Source of the DNA: Planctomycetaceae bacterium
GTDB lineage: Bacteria > Planctomycetota > Planctomycetia > Planctomycetales > Planctomycetaceae
Assembly (NCBI GenBank): GCA_020850695.1
Contig: JADZEF010000098.1
Location: forward strand, 1-59,433
Direction: 5' to 3'
Length of the DNA: 59,433 nt
In this document: positions 27,873 to 37,711 of the stretch, in pieces
How the letters are laid out: each line of letters starts with the position of its first letter
Position numbering within the stretch: position 1 is the stretch's first letter
The notes under the pieces: model-generated
What the model saw: only the letters and a program-made list of their open reading frames with translations
Database searches by the model: none
Told to the model about the DNA's origin: nothing
Program-made: the position numbers and the translations under genes

Positions 27873-27978
27873 CATTTGCCGGAAACGAAAAGAGCCCGAG
27901 CGGCAGGCGCTCAGGCTTCGTCTTTCGTCGTGAAATCGTGGCTGACCCATCCGGGCGCTAGTGCGGAACGCCGAACGC

Positions 27979-28179
27979 TCAGGAACCGCGCTTCGATTCC
28001 GAACCCGTCAGCGCGCTGACCACTTCGCCGATTTCGCGGAGCTGGTTCCGGCGGTCGGAGTCGACCTCTTCGGACGGATCACGCGGCTCAAGAAGGACAG
28101 AACTGCGAACGTAGCGGAGACCGCGCAAAAGGAGGTCCCGCTGCTGCTTCGTCAGACCGATCGTCAGAGTTTCGCTCAT
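27979..28179 (-). CDS. Small uncharacterised protein
   Basis: The predicted product has 66 residues from the ATG at 28179 (MSETLTIGLTKQQRDLLLRGLRYVRSSVLLE). I do not recognise a named family. It is mostly helical and charged, with LTKQQRDLLLRGLRYVRSS followed by an acidic turn (EPRDPSEEVDSDRR) and a second helix (NQLREIGEVVSALTG). No membrane segment or signal is present. Its compact, regular pattern argues for a real small cytosolic protein. Its function is unknown. It precedes the tandem GTGGCAC elements. Confidence 0.6.
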   Translation of the reverse strand: MSETLTIGLTKQQRDLLLRGLRYVRSSVLLEPRDPSEEVDSDRRNQLREIGEVVSALTGSESKRGS

Positions 28180-28420
28180 GGGAACGACAACCCAAGGTGG
28201 ACTAGGGGCCCGTCGCCGGGCGTTTCCAAGCGACGTCCTGCGGCTTTCGACACCCGCAATCCTAGCCGACGATCGGCGCGTACTCAACCGGCGCGTTTCA
28301 AAAAATCCACAATCGCCGGGGTTCGACGCGCAGGCGGAGGGTCAGGCAAGATGTCCCGTACAGGCGGACTTAACCTCCCTTCGCGAAAAAATCGACACCA
28401 GGCGTCCGGGCGGCGAGCGA

Positions 28421-28440
28421 CTTCCGGTATTCCCCGGAAG
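28421..28440. repeat. Short perfect hairpin in an otherwise empty gap
   Basis: CTTCCGG-TATTCC-CCGGAAG, a 7 bp stem with a six-base loop. It lies in the 369-base gap 28180-28548, behind the stop of the DUF6263-like gene (minus strand). There is no U-tract. I see nothing else in this gap. Confidence 0.4.
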
Positions 28441-28548
28441 CGGGGCGTTTGGGCTCAAGCACCCCGGGCGAACGACTCTCCGTGTCCGGGGTGAGACAGC
28501 CTCGTTGTGGGTACGGTCCGGTTTCGGATCATCAAGGCCGGAATCCGA

Positions 28549-29634
28549 CTACTGTGCCGTCCCCGACTCCTTCTCGGACACCGCGTCCTTCTGGGACACT
28601 GCCGCTGGTTGCTGCGGGAAGGCCTGGATGGTCGTAACCGTCCGCTTCCGCTGCTCGAACGCCAGCCCATTCGGCAGACGGACGTTCATTTCGAGGTAGC
28701 GTTCGACCTTCGACTCCAATGGCAGCCCGGTCGCGCGGTCGATGGTGCACGTCCCGAAGGCGTTCCCGCCCCGGACCATGACGTCCGGCGTCGATTTCAT
28801 CGAGGCCTGGACCACGCCATCGTCAGCATCCTTCGGTGTCGCGGCCGGCGTCACCTTGCCCAGGATGTCGATCTCGGCCAGCTTCGGCGTCAGCGAACGG
28901 AGTGTGTACCGGTTGTTGAGGTACAGGGGCATCGGCTGCATCAGCCGCCGCTCGCGAGTCCAGGTGTCTCCCTCGGCGACGTTCGTCCCCTGCGACTTGC
29001 CGTCGACTTCATAGGGGAGCAGCCCGATGCTGTCATCGACGAAGTTCGCCACGCCTTCATCGGCCGTCGATTGGGCGAACCGCTTGAGGACTTCCTTGCG
29101 CTCGGCCTGCGGGACGGCCCGCACGCAGCGCTCGAGGAACTCAGGAAATCCGACCGGCTCGATAATCTGGTTGTCCCGGCCGATCCAGAACGAGAATCCA
29201 TTGTCGACAAGACCCAGGTACGGAAGGGCCGCCGAGGGCGGATCCTGATCGAGCCGGCTCGAATCGATCTCGAACTTGTCCCCCGCAAGGTCCTGCGAAT
29301 ACTTCACGCGGTTGTACCGCACCCCGAGACGCTTGCGGTCCGGAAGCACTTCCTCGACGGTAAGCGTCAGCAGCAGTTCGAGTTGCGTGTGGCTGATCGC
29401 CGGTCCGATCGCCGACGCCTGATGCAGTTCCTGCGTGACGGTTTTGCGGAGCGGGAAGCGATCGCCGACCTTCAACCGCAACTCGAGCGATTCGACCTGA
29501 GCGGTGGGCAGTGCCTCGGCCGTCGGGACCACGGGGGGCACTCCCTCGTCGTCCTCGAACCAACCGCAGCCCGAAAAGGCGATCACGGCCGTCACGCCCA
29601 TCTTCAGTGCCGACCGACGATTGCATCCCTGCAT
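28549..29634 (-). CDS. Lipoprotein resembling DUF6263
   Basis: A 361-residue protein. The ATG at 29634 (MQGCNRRSALKMGVTAVIAFSGC) gives a basic n-region, a hydrophobic core and the lipobox FSGC with the modified cysteine at residue 23. The mature part is beta-rich with LELRLKVGDRFPLRKTVTQEL and LLLTLTVEEVLPDRKRLGVRYNRVKYSQDL, then TCTIDRATGLPLESKVERYLEM near the end. This layout fits the planctomycete DUF6263 lipoproteins as I remember them; the assignment is not certain. It is probably outer-membrane or periplasmic. The C-terminal tail is Ser/Glu-rich and likely disordered. Confidence 0.75.
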   Translation of the reverse strand: MQGCNRRSALKMGVTAVIAFSGCGWFEDDEGVPPVVPTAEALPTAQVESLELRLKVGDRFPLRKTVTQELHQASAIGPAISHTQLELLLTLTVEEVLPDRKRLGVRYNRVKYSQDLAGDKFEIDSSRLDQDPPSAALPYLGLVDNGFSFWIGRDNQIIEPVGFPEFLERCVRAVPQAERKEVLKRFAQSTADEGVANFVDDSIGLLPYEVDGKSQGTNVAEGDTWTRERRLMQPMPLYLNNRYTLRSLTPKLAEIDILGKVTPAATPKDADDGVVQASMKSTPDVMVRGGNAFGTCTIDRATGLPLESKVERYLEMNVRLPNGLAFEQRKRTVTTIQAFPQQPAAVSQKDAVSEKESGTAQ

Positions 29635-29749
29635 GGCGTCATTCCGTCCGAAGTTCTCGTCCACGGGTTGAGAAGGTGGGGAACCATATCAGGCGGTGGA
29701 AAACGCGCGAAGACGGGTTGCGGCAGAGTGCTCCAGGTGAGGTCCAGGT

Positions 29750-29812
29750 CGTCCGGCGTTCCCAGGCCGGATGAAATCCGTCGCCCGGCCTGGGAAGGCC
29801 GGGCGACGAAGC
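29750..29812. repeat. Partial family-A element
   Basis: Two hairpins related to the 108 bp family-A elements: GTCCGGCGTTCCCAGGCCGG and GCCCGGCCTGGGAAGGCCGGG. The outer GGCGCATTA/GTAACGCG ends are missing or too diverged to see. It sits between the DUF6263-like gene start and the aminotransferase stop and may form a terminator-like structure for the latter. Confidence 0.6.
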
Positions 29813-29896
29813 GAAAGACGCAAGGTCATGCGGCGCAACGGCTGTCACGCCATCGACGTCGAGACACGCCGACAGGATCGCTTCTCGGACAGATTC

Positions 29897-30763
29897 TCAA
29901 AAGCCACCGCGGCGGGCGAGTTCCTTGAACTTCTGGCCGAGCTGCTTCGTCATCGGGCCGGGCTTGCCGCTGCCGATGACGCGGCCGTCGACGCTCGTCA
30001 CGGCGATGATCTCTGCCGCGGTGCCTGTCAGGAAGACTTCATCCGCGACGTAGACGTCGTGCCGCGTGGTCGAGACTTCCTCGACGGTGATGCCCGATTC
30101 CCGGGCCAGCCGCATCACGGCATTCCGCGTGATGCCTTCGAGAATGCCCGCGTCGGTTGGCGGGGTCTTCAGCACGCCGCGCTTCACCAGGAAGATGTTG
30201 TCCCCGGTGCACTCGGCGACTTCCCCCTTGTGGTTGAGCATGAGGGCTTCGACCGTTCCCGCGTCGGTGCCCTCGATCTTGGCCATGATGTTGTTCAGAT
30301 AATTCAGCGACTTGATCCGCGGGCTGAGCGCGCCGGGATGGTTGCGGATGGTGCTGGCGGTGACCAGCGGCATGCCGTTCTCGTACATCTCCTGCGGGTA
30401 CATCGTGATCGTGTCGGCGATGATGATGACCTGCGGGTGGCTGGTGCGGCGGATGTCGAGCCCGAGGCTCCCCGCACCGCGCGTGATGACGAGCCGCACG
30501 TAGCCGTCGCCGATCCGGTTCGCCGCGACCGTCTCTTCGACCTGCCGCGTCATGGTGGCGGGGTCGACGGGGATCTGCAGGCGGATGGCCTTGGCACTTT
30601 CGTACAGCCGCTCGATGTGCTCGGCCAGCAGGAAAACCTTGCCGCCGTAAACCCGGATCCCCTCGAAGACGCCGTCGCCGTACAGCAGGCCGTGGTCGTA
30701 AACGCTGATCTTGGCCTCATCCTTGGGGACGAGTTTGCCGTCGAGGTGGACCTGAAGAGACAT
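29897..30763 (-). CDS. ilvE: Branched-chain amino acid aminotransferase (class IV PLP)
   Basis: A 288-residue fold-type IV PLP enzyme. The ATG at 30763 leads straight into VHLDGKLVPKDEAKISVYDHGLLYGDGVFEGIRVYGGKVF, the standard N-terminal signature. The PLP lysine is in IKSLNYLNN. Substrate-side motifs are GEVAECTGDNIFLVK and LTGTAAEIIAVTSVDGRVIGSGKPGP. Known members interconvert Leu, Ile and Val with their 2-oxo acids using glutamate. The IKSLNYL form is also seen in D-amino-acid transaminases, so the exact specificity is inferred. The length is normal. It acts in the cytoplasm and is transcribed alone. Confidence 0.9.
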   Translation of the reverse strand: MSLQVHLDGKLVPKDEAKISVYDHGLLYGDGVFEGIRVYGGKVFLLAEHIERLYESAKAIRLQIPVDPATMTRQVEETVAANRIGDGYVRLVITRGAGSLGLDIRRTSHPQVIIIADTITMYPQEMYENGMPLVTASTIRNHPGALSPRIKSLNYLNNIMAKIEGTDAGTVEALMLNHKGEVAECTGDNIFLVKRGVLKTPPTDAGILEGITRNAVMRLARESGITVEEVSTTRHDVYVADEVFLTGTAAEIIAVTSVDGRVIGSGKPGPMTKQLGQKFKELARRGGF

Positions 30764-30933
30764 GGCGTGGCCTTGCGTGGGATAGCCTTCCAGGCTGTCA
30801 GTCAGAACGAATGAGAAGTAGGTTTTACTGCGGACGCCCGTCGACGGGAGATCCTTCGGCACCCGACGGACGGCAGCCTTCAGACATTGGCATCAACACG
30901 AGGTTCGCGACCGTCCCGACGTCAGATGAAGCG

Positions 30934-30959
30934 AGCCACAGGCGAAATCGCTTGTGGCT
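30934..30959. repeat. AGCCACA hairpin (REP-like)
   Basis: AGCCACA-GGCGAAATCGCT-TGTGGCT gives a 7 bp stem extended by an inner GCGA/TCGC stem. It lies in the 459-base divergent gap 30764-31222 between the aminotransferase and cupin genes. No second copy was seen in the window. No promoter in this gap is convincing; TTGACT at 30972 lacks a good -10. Confidence 0.5.
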
Positions 30960-31222
30960 ACGGTTTCGCTTTTGACTTCCGTGTTACTTTATCGGCGAAT
31001 GAGGGCGGCGAGAATCGTGGGGGAATCCGTCAGTCGGGAGCAAAGATTCCCGGTCCAGACAGCGATCGGAAGCCTTCTTTACGCCGAAGGCATGACAGTG
31101 TAACGTCTTCGGTGTCGTTCGGGCGATCTCGGCGATGCGGTTCGCACCCGGCCGTGACTTCGACGGCAAACACTCGATGGGTCGTCCATCCCCGAACGCT
31201 CGCACCATTCGAACGGATTCCC

Positions 31223-31585
31223 ATGCCGCAATTCATCGAGAAGCCGACTCAGATCACGGCCGCCGGCAACAAACCGAAGGTCATCCGCGAGTATATCGGG
31301 CGGGTGAACTCGAAGACGGTTGCGGCGAGCGTCGCCCACATGCAGAGTCCGGCGGGATGGGTCGAACCGGCCCAGAGGCCCGAGTTCGATGAGTACACGG
31401 TCGTTCTGAAGGGGCTGTTGAGGGTCGAACATGACGGCGGTACCATCGACGTCCGCGCGGGCCAGGCGGTCATCACCAGCGCGGGCGAGCGGGTGCGATA
31501 CAGCACGCCCGAGGCGGACGGCGCCGAATACATCGCAGTCTGCCTCCCGGCATTTTCCCCCGCCACCGTCCACCGGGAGGAATAG
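31223..31585 (+). CDS. Cupin-domain protein
   Basis: A 120-residue single cupin barrel. The ATG at 31223 begins MPQFIEKPTQITAAG; the longer upstream frame is non-conserved intergenic sequence. The barrel strands show FDEYTVVLKGLLRVEHDGGTIDVRAGQAVITSAGERVRYSTPE, the G.L.V...G....V.AG.....AGE pattern of cupins. Usual metal ligands are partly missing: the first motif has a Glu and Tyr but no His pair, so metal binding is uncertain. It probably binds a small ligand or acts as an ethanolamine-utilisation EutQ-like cupin; the role is unknown. dapB follows after 60 bases on the same strand. Confidence 0.8.
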   Translation: MPQFIEKPTQITAAGNKPKVIREYIGRVNSKTVAASVAHMQSPAGWVEPAQRPEFDEYTVVLKGLLRVEHDGGTIDVRAGQAVITSAGERVRYSTPEADGAEYIAVCLPAFSPATVHREE

Positions 31586-31645
31586 GCGACGTCGCTTTTC
31601 TCTCCGCTGATCTCCTACCAACTGCCCACTACCCACTCACTTCCC

Positions 31646-32443
31646 ATGTCCCGCATTCGCCTCGCCATTCACGGAGCCGCCGGCCGCATGGGTCAGCGGC
31701 TCGTCGCCCTTGCCCACCAGTCTCCCGACCTGGCCGTCGTCGCGGCCCTCGAGCATCCCGGCTCGAAGTTTCTCGGACGCGATGCGGGGGAACTGGCGGG
31801 GGTTGGTCCTATCGGCGTCCTGGTCACTTCAGAACTGGGGGGGAACGTCGACGCCGTCATCGACTTCTCAATTCCTGAGGCGGCCGTGAAGATTGCGGCA
31901 GTCTGCGCGGATCGCCGCATTCCGCTCGTCGTCGCCACGACGGGACTGACCGCTGCACAGAAGCAGGAAGTCCTGTCCGCCGCCCAGGCCACTGCCGTCG
32001 TGCAGTCGCCCAGCATGAGCATGGCGGTCAATCTGACGATGAAGTTGGTCCGCGAGGCCGCGCGCGTTCTCAGGAATCTGCCGACCGGCTGCGACGTCGA
32101 GATCATCGAGCGGCATCACCGCTTCAAGGAAGACGCTCCGAGCGGAACGGCCCTGAAGTTCGGCGAAATCGTGGCCGAAGAGATGGGGCAGTCCGAGCAT
32201 GTCCATGGCCGCAGCGGTCGCCCCGGCCATCGCCCGCACCACGAAATCGGCTACCACGCCCTCCGCGTCGGCGACAACGTCGGCGAGCACACCATCGTCT
32301 TCGGAATGCTGGGCGAGACGATCGACGTCACCGTGAAAGGGCACACTCGCGACAGCTACGCCTACGGAGCCCTGGCCGCAGCCCGCTTCGTCGTCGGCAA
32401 GCCGGCCGGACTCTACACCATGAACGACGTCCTCGGCCTCTAA
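31646..32443 (+). CDS. dapB: 4-hydroxy-tetrahydrodipicolinate reductase
   Basis: A 265-residue enzyme that reduces 4-hydroxy-tetrahydrodipicolinate to tetrahydrodipicolinate in lysine and meso-diaminopimelate synthesis, in the cytoplasm. The N-terminal nucleotide motif is GAAGRMGQ. ATTGL marks the cofactor loop. The catalytic signature ERHHRFKEDAPSGTAL includes the paired histidines and lysine. The loop usually reading APN-(F/M)S-GVN is SPSMSMAVNL here, a modest variation. The length is typical. It follows the cupin gene closely and converges on the DUF1592 gene. Its product would serve peptidoglycan cross-linking. Confidence 0.96.
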   Translation: MSRIRLAIHGAAGRMGQRLVALAHQSPDLAVVAALEHPGSKFLGRDAGELAGVGPIGVLVTSELGGNVDAVIDFSIPEAAVKIAAVCADRRIPLVVATTGLTAAQKQEVLSAAQATAVVQSPSMSMAVNLTMKLVREAARVLRNLPTGCDVEIIERHHRFKEDAPSGTALKFGEIVAEEMGQSEHVHGRSGRPGHRPHHEIGYHALRVGDNVGEHTIVFGMLGETIDVTVKGHTRDSYAYGALAAARFVVGKPAGLYTMNDVLGL

Positions 32444-32590
32444 CAGGGGGGCGGTTGCAGATGTGCGCTCAGATTCGCCGTCAGCGCCTGGGGACATGCT
32501 GGCGGGCACCGTCGTGATCGAGCGCGACGAACTCCGGCGATGGCAGGCCGAGCGTCTCCCCGAAGTCGCGATGCCGTAAAGACTCCGCCT

Positions 32591-35569
32591 CTATTTTTCC
32601 AGGAACATCGGGCTTCTCACGACGTACCGCACCAGGTCCTGCATGCGGTATCCGTCGGGCTTCAGCTTCACGACGTCGCGCTTCAGCAGGGCCTGCTCGT
32701 GGTAAGTCAGCGTGCGGCCCGTGGCGTAGGTTGTCAGGTGCTTCAGCAGGCTGAAGGCGACCTGGTCGATGCGGTCATCGGCGAGGTACTTGCGCAGCCC
32801 CTCAAAACCGGCGACCTGGGATTTGTCGGGGAGCGTTGACGCCGCGTCGGCGGGCATCGATTTCAGGCGGCCTCCGGCATCGAACTCTTCGAGCGGGATG
32901 CCCCACGGGTCGATCTTCGAGTGGCATTGGGCGCAGCCGGGCTGGTTACGGTGCCGCTCGAGCCGCTGGCGGAGCGAGAGGGTTGGGTCGTCCTTGACGG
33001 TTGGCACGTTGGGGGGCGGGTCGTCGGGCGGCTCGGCGATGATGCGGCGGGCGAGCCACGCGCCGCGCTTCACCGGGTTCGATTCGCGGCCGTCGGATAG
33101 TCCCGCCATGAGGGCGGCCTGGGAGAGGACGCCCCCGAGCTCGCGGCGGCCGTGCGGGATGGCGACGAAGTCGAACCCGCTCTCGGTGCGGTCGGCAAGG
33201 TCGTAGTAGCTGGCGGTCGTTTCATTCGCCAGGACGAAATCCGAGGCGATGAGCTGCTGTGCGCGGAGATTCTGCCGGACGAGGTGCTGGAAAAACGCCA
33301 CCGGTTCGCGCTGCAGCTGCGTGCGGGTATCGCGGGTGAGTTTCGGGAAGCGGCCGCGGTCGGGTTCGAGGACGGCGAACTTGTCGAGGGCCAGCCACTG
33401 CGTGACGAACTCCGACGTGAAGCGTTCGAACCGGTGGTCGGCGATCATTCGGACGACCTGTTCGTCGAGGGAGTCCCGCAAGCGGCCTTTGACGGCCAGA
33501 TCGATCAGCGCGGCGTCCGGCGGACCGTTCCAGAGGAAGTAGGAGAGTTTGGACGCCAGCTCGTGTTGGTCGAGAGGCTCGGCGTCGGGCGTGCGGCTGT
33601 TCTCGGTCAGGAAGAGGAATTGCGGCGAGGTGAGGACGACCAGCAGGGCGTCCTTGATGCTCTCCTCAAATGGGGAGCCCGCGCGGGCGGACTTTTCGAA
33701 TGTCGCCATGAGCGACGCGGACTCGGCCGTGGTGGCCGGGCGGCGGAACGCGTGCGCCGCGAATCGTTCGAGCAGCCTGCGGGCATAGGTGGCGTCATCC
33801 TCGCCGGCATCGCGATCGAGGAAGATGTTGCGATGCGTGGCCGGGGGCCACGCATCGTAGTAAGGACCTTCGAACTCGACCGAGCGGAGGAGAAGCCGGG
33901 GCAGGTCGCGGCCGTCGGTGAACTCGCTGCGAACGCCGATTTCTCGGACGCCTGCGAGGTAATTGACGTTGTCTTTCTCGACGTCCGGACTCGGGAAGTT
34001 CCGGATGGCCCCTTCGAAGACGAACGGGGACGGAGTGGTCGACGAGACGGTTTGAGCCGTGCCGACCTGGCTGAGCGTGCTGCCGCAATCGCGCCGCAGG
34101 CCGAGGTGGACGCCCAGCTTCGGGGTGCGCTTTTCGAAAAGGACGAAGCGCTTGGCGATGTCGTGGTCGTCGGGCAGCGGGGTGAGGACGAGGCGGTCGA
34201 GTTTCGTGGGGCCGGGGTATTGTGCGGTGATATTGAGCGGCCCCGCTTCCAGCCGCACGGCGAGGAAGGCGGGCTGGTTGAGGGTGCCGACGAAGCTGCG
34301 ATCACCCAGCGTGAGCGTGAGTTCCTGCGGCTTCTCCCTGGCAGCGCCGGGTTTGGCCTCGACTTGGACGGGATAAGCGTCGAACTGGTAGACGCCGGCT
34401 TTTGTCAGGGCGATTGTTTGCGTGGATGCATCGGCAAAGTCACGAACAACGATTGCCGTCGTCCTTGCTTGCGCTTCGGACTCCTGCGGTGCGGCTCCGG
34501 CGTCGAGGAGCAGCCCGTCGATGTACTTCGCGGCGGTCACCGTCACGCGGAACCGGCCGTCGTCGGGGAGTTCGCGGAGCGAGATCTTGAAATTGGCCCG
34601 CGGGCCGTAGGTGCTTTCCTGTCCGAAGATCTCGGCGCTGGGAATGGCGGGACGCAACAGGAGTCCCTGCGGGACGGTGCTGTAGGCTCGTCCCTTCGGA
34701 TAGCCGTGGGTGCCGCGCATGCAGGCGAAGACCGAGTGATAGATGCTGTCGTACTCGCGCCAGCCGCGGACGGTGTCGTTCCCCTGGTATCCCTCGATGA
34801 AGCGGTACTTCGTCCGCATGACGAACGGCTCGAAGGCAAACGGCTTCTCGGCCGTGAGCTGCGTGACGAGGAAATCCTCGTTGTTGAGCAGCAGGCTGTC
34901 GGCCCCGAGAATCAGCCGGTCGGGGCAGGGCTCCTTGTTGATCTTCGCCCCGAGATCGACGCGGAATTTCTGAATCGTGGGCTTCGACTTCGGATCGACG
35001 AGGCACCGTTTCAGGGCCGTCTCGGCAATGTCGAAGTATGCCTCGACCAGCAGCGGAGAGAGGGCGAGCGTCTCCTGGTTGTTCGTGAAGCCGTCCCGCG
35101 ACACGGCATCGGGCGGCAACGTCTCGGTCAGCTCATCGTCGAGCAGCAGCAGTTCGCGGAGCGTGTTGCGGTATTGGGCGACGGTCAGCCGCCGGACGCT
35201 GCCGTTCTTTGGAGCGGGCCGCGAGCGGGCGACTTCGATGCCGCGCCCGATCCACGCGAGCATGCGGTCGCGCTGCGCTTTCGTCGGCTGCGGCTCCTCG
35301 CCGGGGGGCATCGCGTCGATTTCGATCTGATGGCGGACCGCTTCCCACAGCTTGATCTGCCGGTCCTCGAGGTTTGCATCGAGGTGGTCGACCCGGATGC
35401 CCGACGTCAGCTTGTCCGGATTGTGGCACCGCACGCAGTGCTGCTGGAGGAACGGCTTGACGTCCCTGGCGAACGAGTCCTTCAGTGCCTGCGCTCCCTC
35501 GTCGGACCGAGCCCATTCGCCTGCGAACGCGAACGCCAGCAGGCAGGCCAACGGCAGGAATCGTCTCAT
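32591..35569 (-). CDS. Planctomycete DUF1592-family secreted cytochrome-like protein
   Basis: The predicted product has 992 residues. The ATG at 35569 starts a signal peptide ([20 protein letters not shown]). An N-terminal heme c motif, [11 protein letters not shown], begins the planctomycete-type cytochrome region, followed by [26 protein letters not shown] marks DUF1587. The central part carries DUF1595/1592 features ([41 protein letters not shown]). [28 protein letters not shown] gives DUF1588 with a second CxxCH. The C-terminus fits DUF1585 ([21 protein letters not shown]). These proteins are periplasmic and often paired with a DUF1552 partner, which is not adjacent here. The role is thought to be in oxidative or polysaccharide metabolism; not proven. 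Confidence 0.93.
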   Translation of the reverse strand: MRRFLPLACLLAFAFAGEWARSDEGAQALKDSFARDVKPFLQQHCVRCHNPDKLTSGIRVDHLDANLEDRQIKLWEAVRHQIEIDAMPPGEEPQPTKAQRDRMLAWIGRGIEVARSRPAPKNGSVRRLTVAQYRNTLRELLLLDDELTETLPPDAVSRDGFTNNQETLALSPLLVEAYFDIAETALKRCLVDPKSKPTIQKFRVDLGAKINKEPCPDRLILGADSLLLNNEDFLVTQLTAEKPFAFEPFVMRTKYRFIEGYQGNDTVRGWREYDSIYHSVFACMRGTHGYPKGRAYSTVPQGLLLRPAIPSAEIFGQESTYGPRANFKISLRELPDDGRFRVTVTAAKYIDGLLLDAGAAPQESEAQARTTAIVVRDFADASTQTIALTKAGVYQFDAYPVQVEAKPGAAREKPQELTLTLGDRSFVGTLNQPAFLAVRLEAGPLNITAQYPGPTKLDRLVLTPLPDDHDIAKRFVLFEKRTPKLGVHLGLRRDCGSTLSQVGTAQTVSSTTPSPFVFEGAIRNFPSPDVEKDNVNYLAGVREIGVRSEFTDGRDLPRLLLRSVEFEGPYYDAWPPATHRNIFLDRDAGEDDATYARRLLERFAAHAFRRPATTAESASLMATFEKSARAGSPFEESIKDALLVVLTSPQFLFLTENSRTPDAEPLDQHELASKLSYFLWNGPPDAALIDLAVKGRLRDSLDEQVVRMIADHRFERFTSEFVTQWLALDKFAVLEPDRGRFPKLTRDTRTQLQREPVAFFQHLVRQNLRAQQLIASDFVLANETTASYYDLADRTESGFDFVAIPHGRRELGGVLSQAALMAGLSDGRESNPVKRGAWLARRIIAEPPDDPPPNVPTVKDDPTLSLRQRLERHRNQPGCAQCHSKIDPWGIPLEEFDAGGRLKSMPADAASTLPDKSQVAGFEGLRKYLADDRIDQVAFSLLKHLTTYATGRTLTYHEQALLKRDVVKLKPDGYRMQDLVRYVVRSPMFLEK

Positions 35570-35796
35570 GGCAGGAAGGGCGAGGAGAGAGATCAGGCGG
35601 AACGCTTGCAGGGCGTCCGATGGGGCTTGAGAGTCCACCGCACCCGGACAGCCGCTGCTCGACGGGATTCAGAATAGCCGGGGGAGGAGCGGATGTCGCC
35701 GGTCCTTCGCGCGGGCGCGGATTTCTGCATCTCGCCGACGCTGCCGCGTCGGCCACGGACACCGACGCCGGAAGAGGGCGGCAACTTCGCTGGCCC

Positions 35797-36291
35797 CTAT
35801 TTCTTGGAGGGCTTCGAGAAGAGCGACGCGATCCGCGGGATGACATCCAGGATCAGGAGCGCCAGAACGGTACTGAGGACGGCGGTCGCATCGCGCCCCA
35901 GGCCGGCGGAAACTCCGATGGCGGCCGTCAGCCAGATCCCGGCCGCGGTCGTCAGCCCGTGGGTGTGCTCCTCATCCTTCCCCTTGATGATGCTCCCCGC
36001 ACCGAGAAATCCAACCCCCGTCACGAGCCCCTGCAGCACGCGCGTCATGTCGCCGGGCGACACGCCGAGCTGATCGGGAATCAGCACGAACATCGCCGCC
36101 CCCAGCGACACCAGCATGTGTGTCCGCAATCCGGCCGCCTTCCCCTGCTGCTCCCGCTCGTACCCAAGCAATCCGCCGAGGACCGCCGCCACCAGCATCC
36201 GGACCGAGACGCGGGTGACCATCGCCGCGTCCGGCAGGTCCGAAAACTCTGCTGAGATCGTGTCGCGGATCTGTTCCCATACGCCGGTCAT
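35797..36291 (-). CDS. MgtC/SapB-family membrane protein
   Basis: A 164-residue inner-membrane protein. I chose the ATG at 36291 (MTGVWEQIRDTISAEFSDL) because the family core starts about 30 residues later with VRMLVAAVLGGLLGYEREQQGKAAGLRTHMLVSLGAAMF. VLQGLVTGVGFLGAGSIIKG and GLTTAAGIWLTAAIGVSAGLG are the other signature segments. About four or five transmembrane helices are expected. Only the membrane half of MgtC is present, with no C-terminal ACT-like domain. It is linked to magnesium stress or F-ATPase control in other bacteria; here the role is inferred. Confidence 0.92.
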   Translation of the reverse strand: MTGVWEQIRDTISAEFSDLPDAAMVTRVSVRMLVAAVLGGLLGYEREQQGKAAGLRTHMLVSLGAAMFVLIPDQLGVSPGDMTRVLQGLVTGVGFLGAGSIIKGKDEEHTHGLTTAAGIWLTAAIGVSAGLGRDATAVLSTVLALLILDVIPRIASLFSKPSKK

Positions 36292-36580
36292 CGGATGTTC
36301 TCGCAACGGGGATCGCCCGGAGATCAGTCCTGGCCGCAATCTCAGAACAGGATGCGGCCCACGACCGAATAAATCGAATGTCGCACGGCGTCTATGGTAG
36401 GCATCCTCCGAAGGGAGGAAAGGCGACCGCCGGTGAAAAGCAAGTGCGTCCCCAATGTGGACGACGTGTCGCGTTGTACTGGCAGCTGCAGACAGGAATT
36501 TCGTGCAGCAAACTCCCCGCGACGTCGGTCAGTCGGCCTCAATCGCTCAAGTGTGATGTCGCCTGTTGCAGCGGTGTCTT

Positions 36581-37174
36581 TCAAGGATCGTCGGGCCGAA
36601 TCGAGTCAGCATTCGATGACACATCTTCCGGCAAAAGATGCTTCGCGCTCCGCAGGTAGTACGAAAATCCGAGTGGAAGTGCTCGCATTGTGTTAGTCCT
36701 GGCGCGTTGTTCGGGAGTCATTCTTGCGATTCGCGCCGGGTCGCCGTAGACGGCTTCGCGAGAGTAGTAAGTCCGAGTGAGGCAACCTTCCACAATCACG
36801 CGCTGGCCAAGCAATGACCGCGGCCATCCACCATGATCGTCGAAGCCAACTCCCAGACCGACGCCTTCATTGACGATGATGTGACTTCCCGATTTGAAAT
36901 GGCTCGTGGCGGTCCCCTCGACTCGAACCCGAGGGCCGTAAACCGTTTCATAGATCTCCGCCCTCGAACCGATCAGTGCGTCGAGATCTTCATGGGTGAT
37001 CTTATCCCGAAAAGTCTTCGCCAAAGCCTCGCCACATTCCCGATTCCCGCGAAACTGCCTCTCTGGAAAGGGGCTGACATACGAGTGACCTCGTCGAACA
37101 GTGGCGACTATGGCCATGATGACTGCCACGGCGATCACGGTCGTCAGGCAGAGAAGTCGGATGGGATGCCGCAT
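36581..37174 (-). CDS. Uncharacterised membrane-anchored or secreted protein
   Basis: A 197-residue protein with one N-terminal hydrophobic segment (LLCLTTVIAVAVIMAIVATV) that is either a signal or an anchor. The rest has a beta-rich block (YGPRVRVEGTATSHFKSGSHIIVNEG...LLGQRVIVEGCLTRTYY) that looks like an OB-fold-type small barrel. I do not recognise a named family. Base composition appears a little less GC-rich than its neighbours, which may mean more recent acquisition or weak constraint. It stands alone, and no signals for a partner were seen. The stretch 36292-36580 before its stop shows no further gene. Confidence 0.65.
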   Translation of the reverse strand: MRHPIRLLCLTTVIAVAVIMAIVATVRRGHSYVSPFPERQFRGNRECGEALAKTFRDKITHEDLDALIGSRAEIYETVYGPRVRVEGTATSHFKSGSHIIVNEGVGLGVGFDDHGGWPRSLLGQRVIVEGCLTRTYYSREAVYGDPARIARMTPEQRARTNTMRALPLGFSYYLRSAKHLLPEDVSSNADSIRPDDP

Positions 37175-37258
37175 GCTGGCCCTTTCGTTCGAACCGCCGC
37201 GTGGCTGGCTACTCGACTTTCGGGACGCGCGAATTTCACCTCATCCAACGCACGAGCA

Positions 37259-37711
37259 CTATCGGACCGCGTAGTGGTACAGCATCCAGTAGATGACCAC
37301 CCCCGTCACCGAGACGTACAGCCAAATCGGGAACGTGACCTTGGCGATGCGGCGATGCCGCGGCCAGTCGGCCTTCAGCCCGTACCGAATGGTGATGATC
37401 GCGAGGACCGGCACGGCCGCCGCCAGAACGACGTGCGTCAGAAGGATCGCCAGATAGAGGGGACGCTCGGGAGCATCGGCCGGATACGTCTTCGACCCGC
37501 TCCCCGTGTAATGGTGCAGGGCGGCGTGATACGTCAGGTAGCACGCGAGAAACAGGACCGACGTGCCGAACGCGGCGAACATCGTCCACTTGTGGGCGTC
37601 GACGCGGTTGCGTTTGATGAGGATCTGCCCCACCACCAGCAACAGCGTGGCGAGCGAATTCAATCCCGCATTGACCGCCGGCAGCAAAAGAACCCAGTCG
37701 GGCGCCGTCAC
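37259..37711 (-). CDS. DUF420-family membrane protein
   Basis: A 150-residue protein with four hydrophobic helices. AGLNSLATLLLVVGQILIKR, HKWTMFAAFGTSVLFLACYLTYH and LAILLTHVVLAAAVPVLAIITI contain the DUF420 histidines (DAHKWTMF, LTYHAALHHYTG, LLTHVVLAA, HRRIAKVTFPIWLYVSVTGVVIYWMLYH). These match the YozB/CtaM-like family linked to heme-copper oxidase maturation. It overlaps the scoI stop by four bases, so the two genes are translationally coupled. No cytochrome oxidase structural genes are nearby. Confidence 0.9.
   Translation of the reverse strand: MTAPDWVLLLPAVNAGLNSLATLLLVVGQILIKRNRVDAHKWTMFAAFGTSVLFLACYLTYHAALHHYTGSGSKTYPADAPERPLYLAILLTHVVLAAAVPVLAIITIRYGLKADWPRHRRIAKVTFPIWLYVSVTGVVIYWMLYHYAVR

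Noticed and set aside
32494..32577. 27-codon frame between dapB and the DUF1592 gene
   Set aside because: It is too short, lacks a ribosome site and family features, and lies in a small convergent gap.
33152..35677. Very long antisense frame opposite the DUF1592 gene (also similar frames opposite the propeller, TPR, NtrC and LamG genes)
   Set aside because: They carry no family motifs, lie fully over well-supported genes, and are expected from GC-rich codon bias on the complementary strand.
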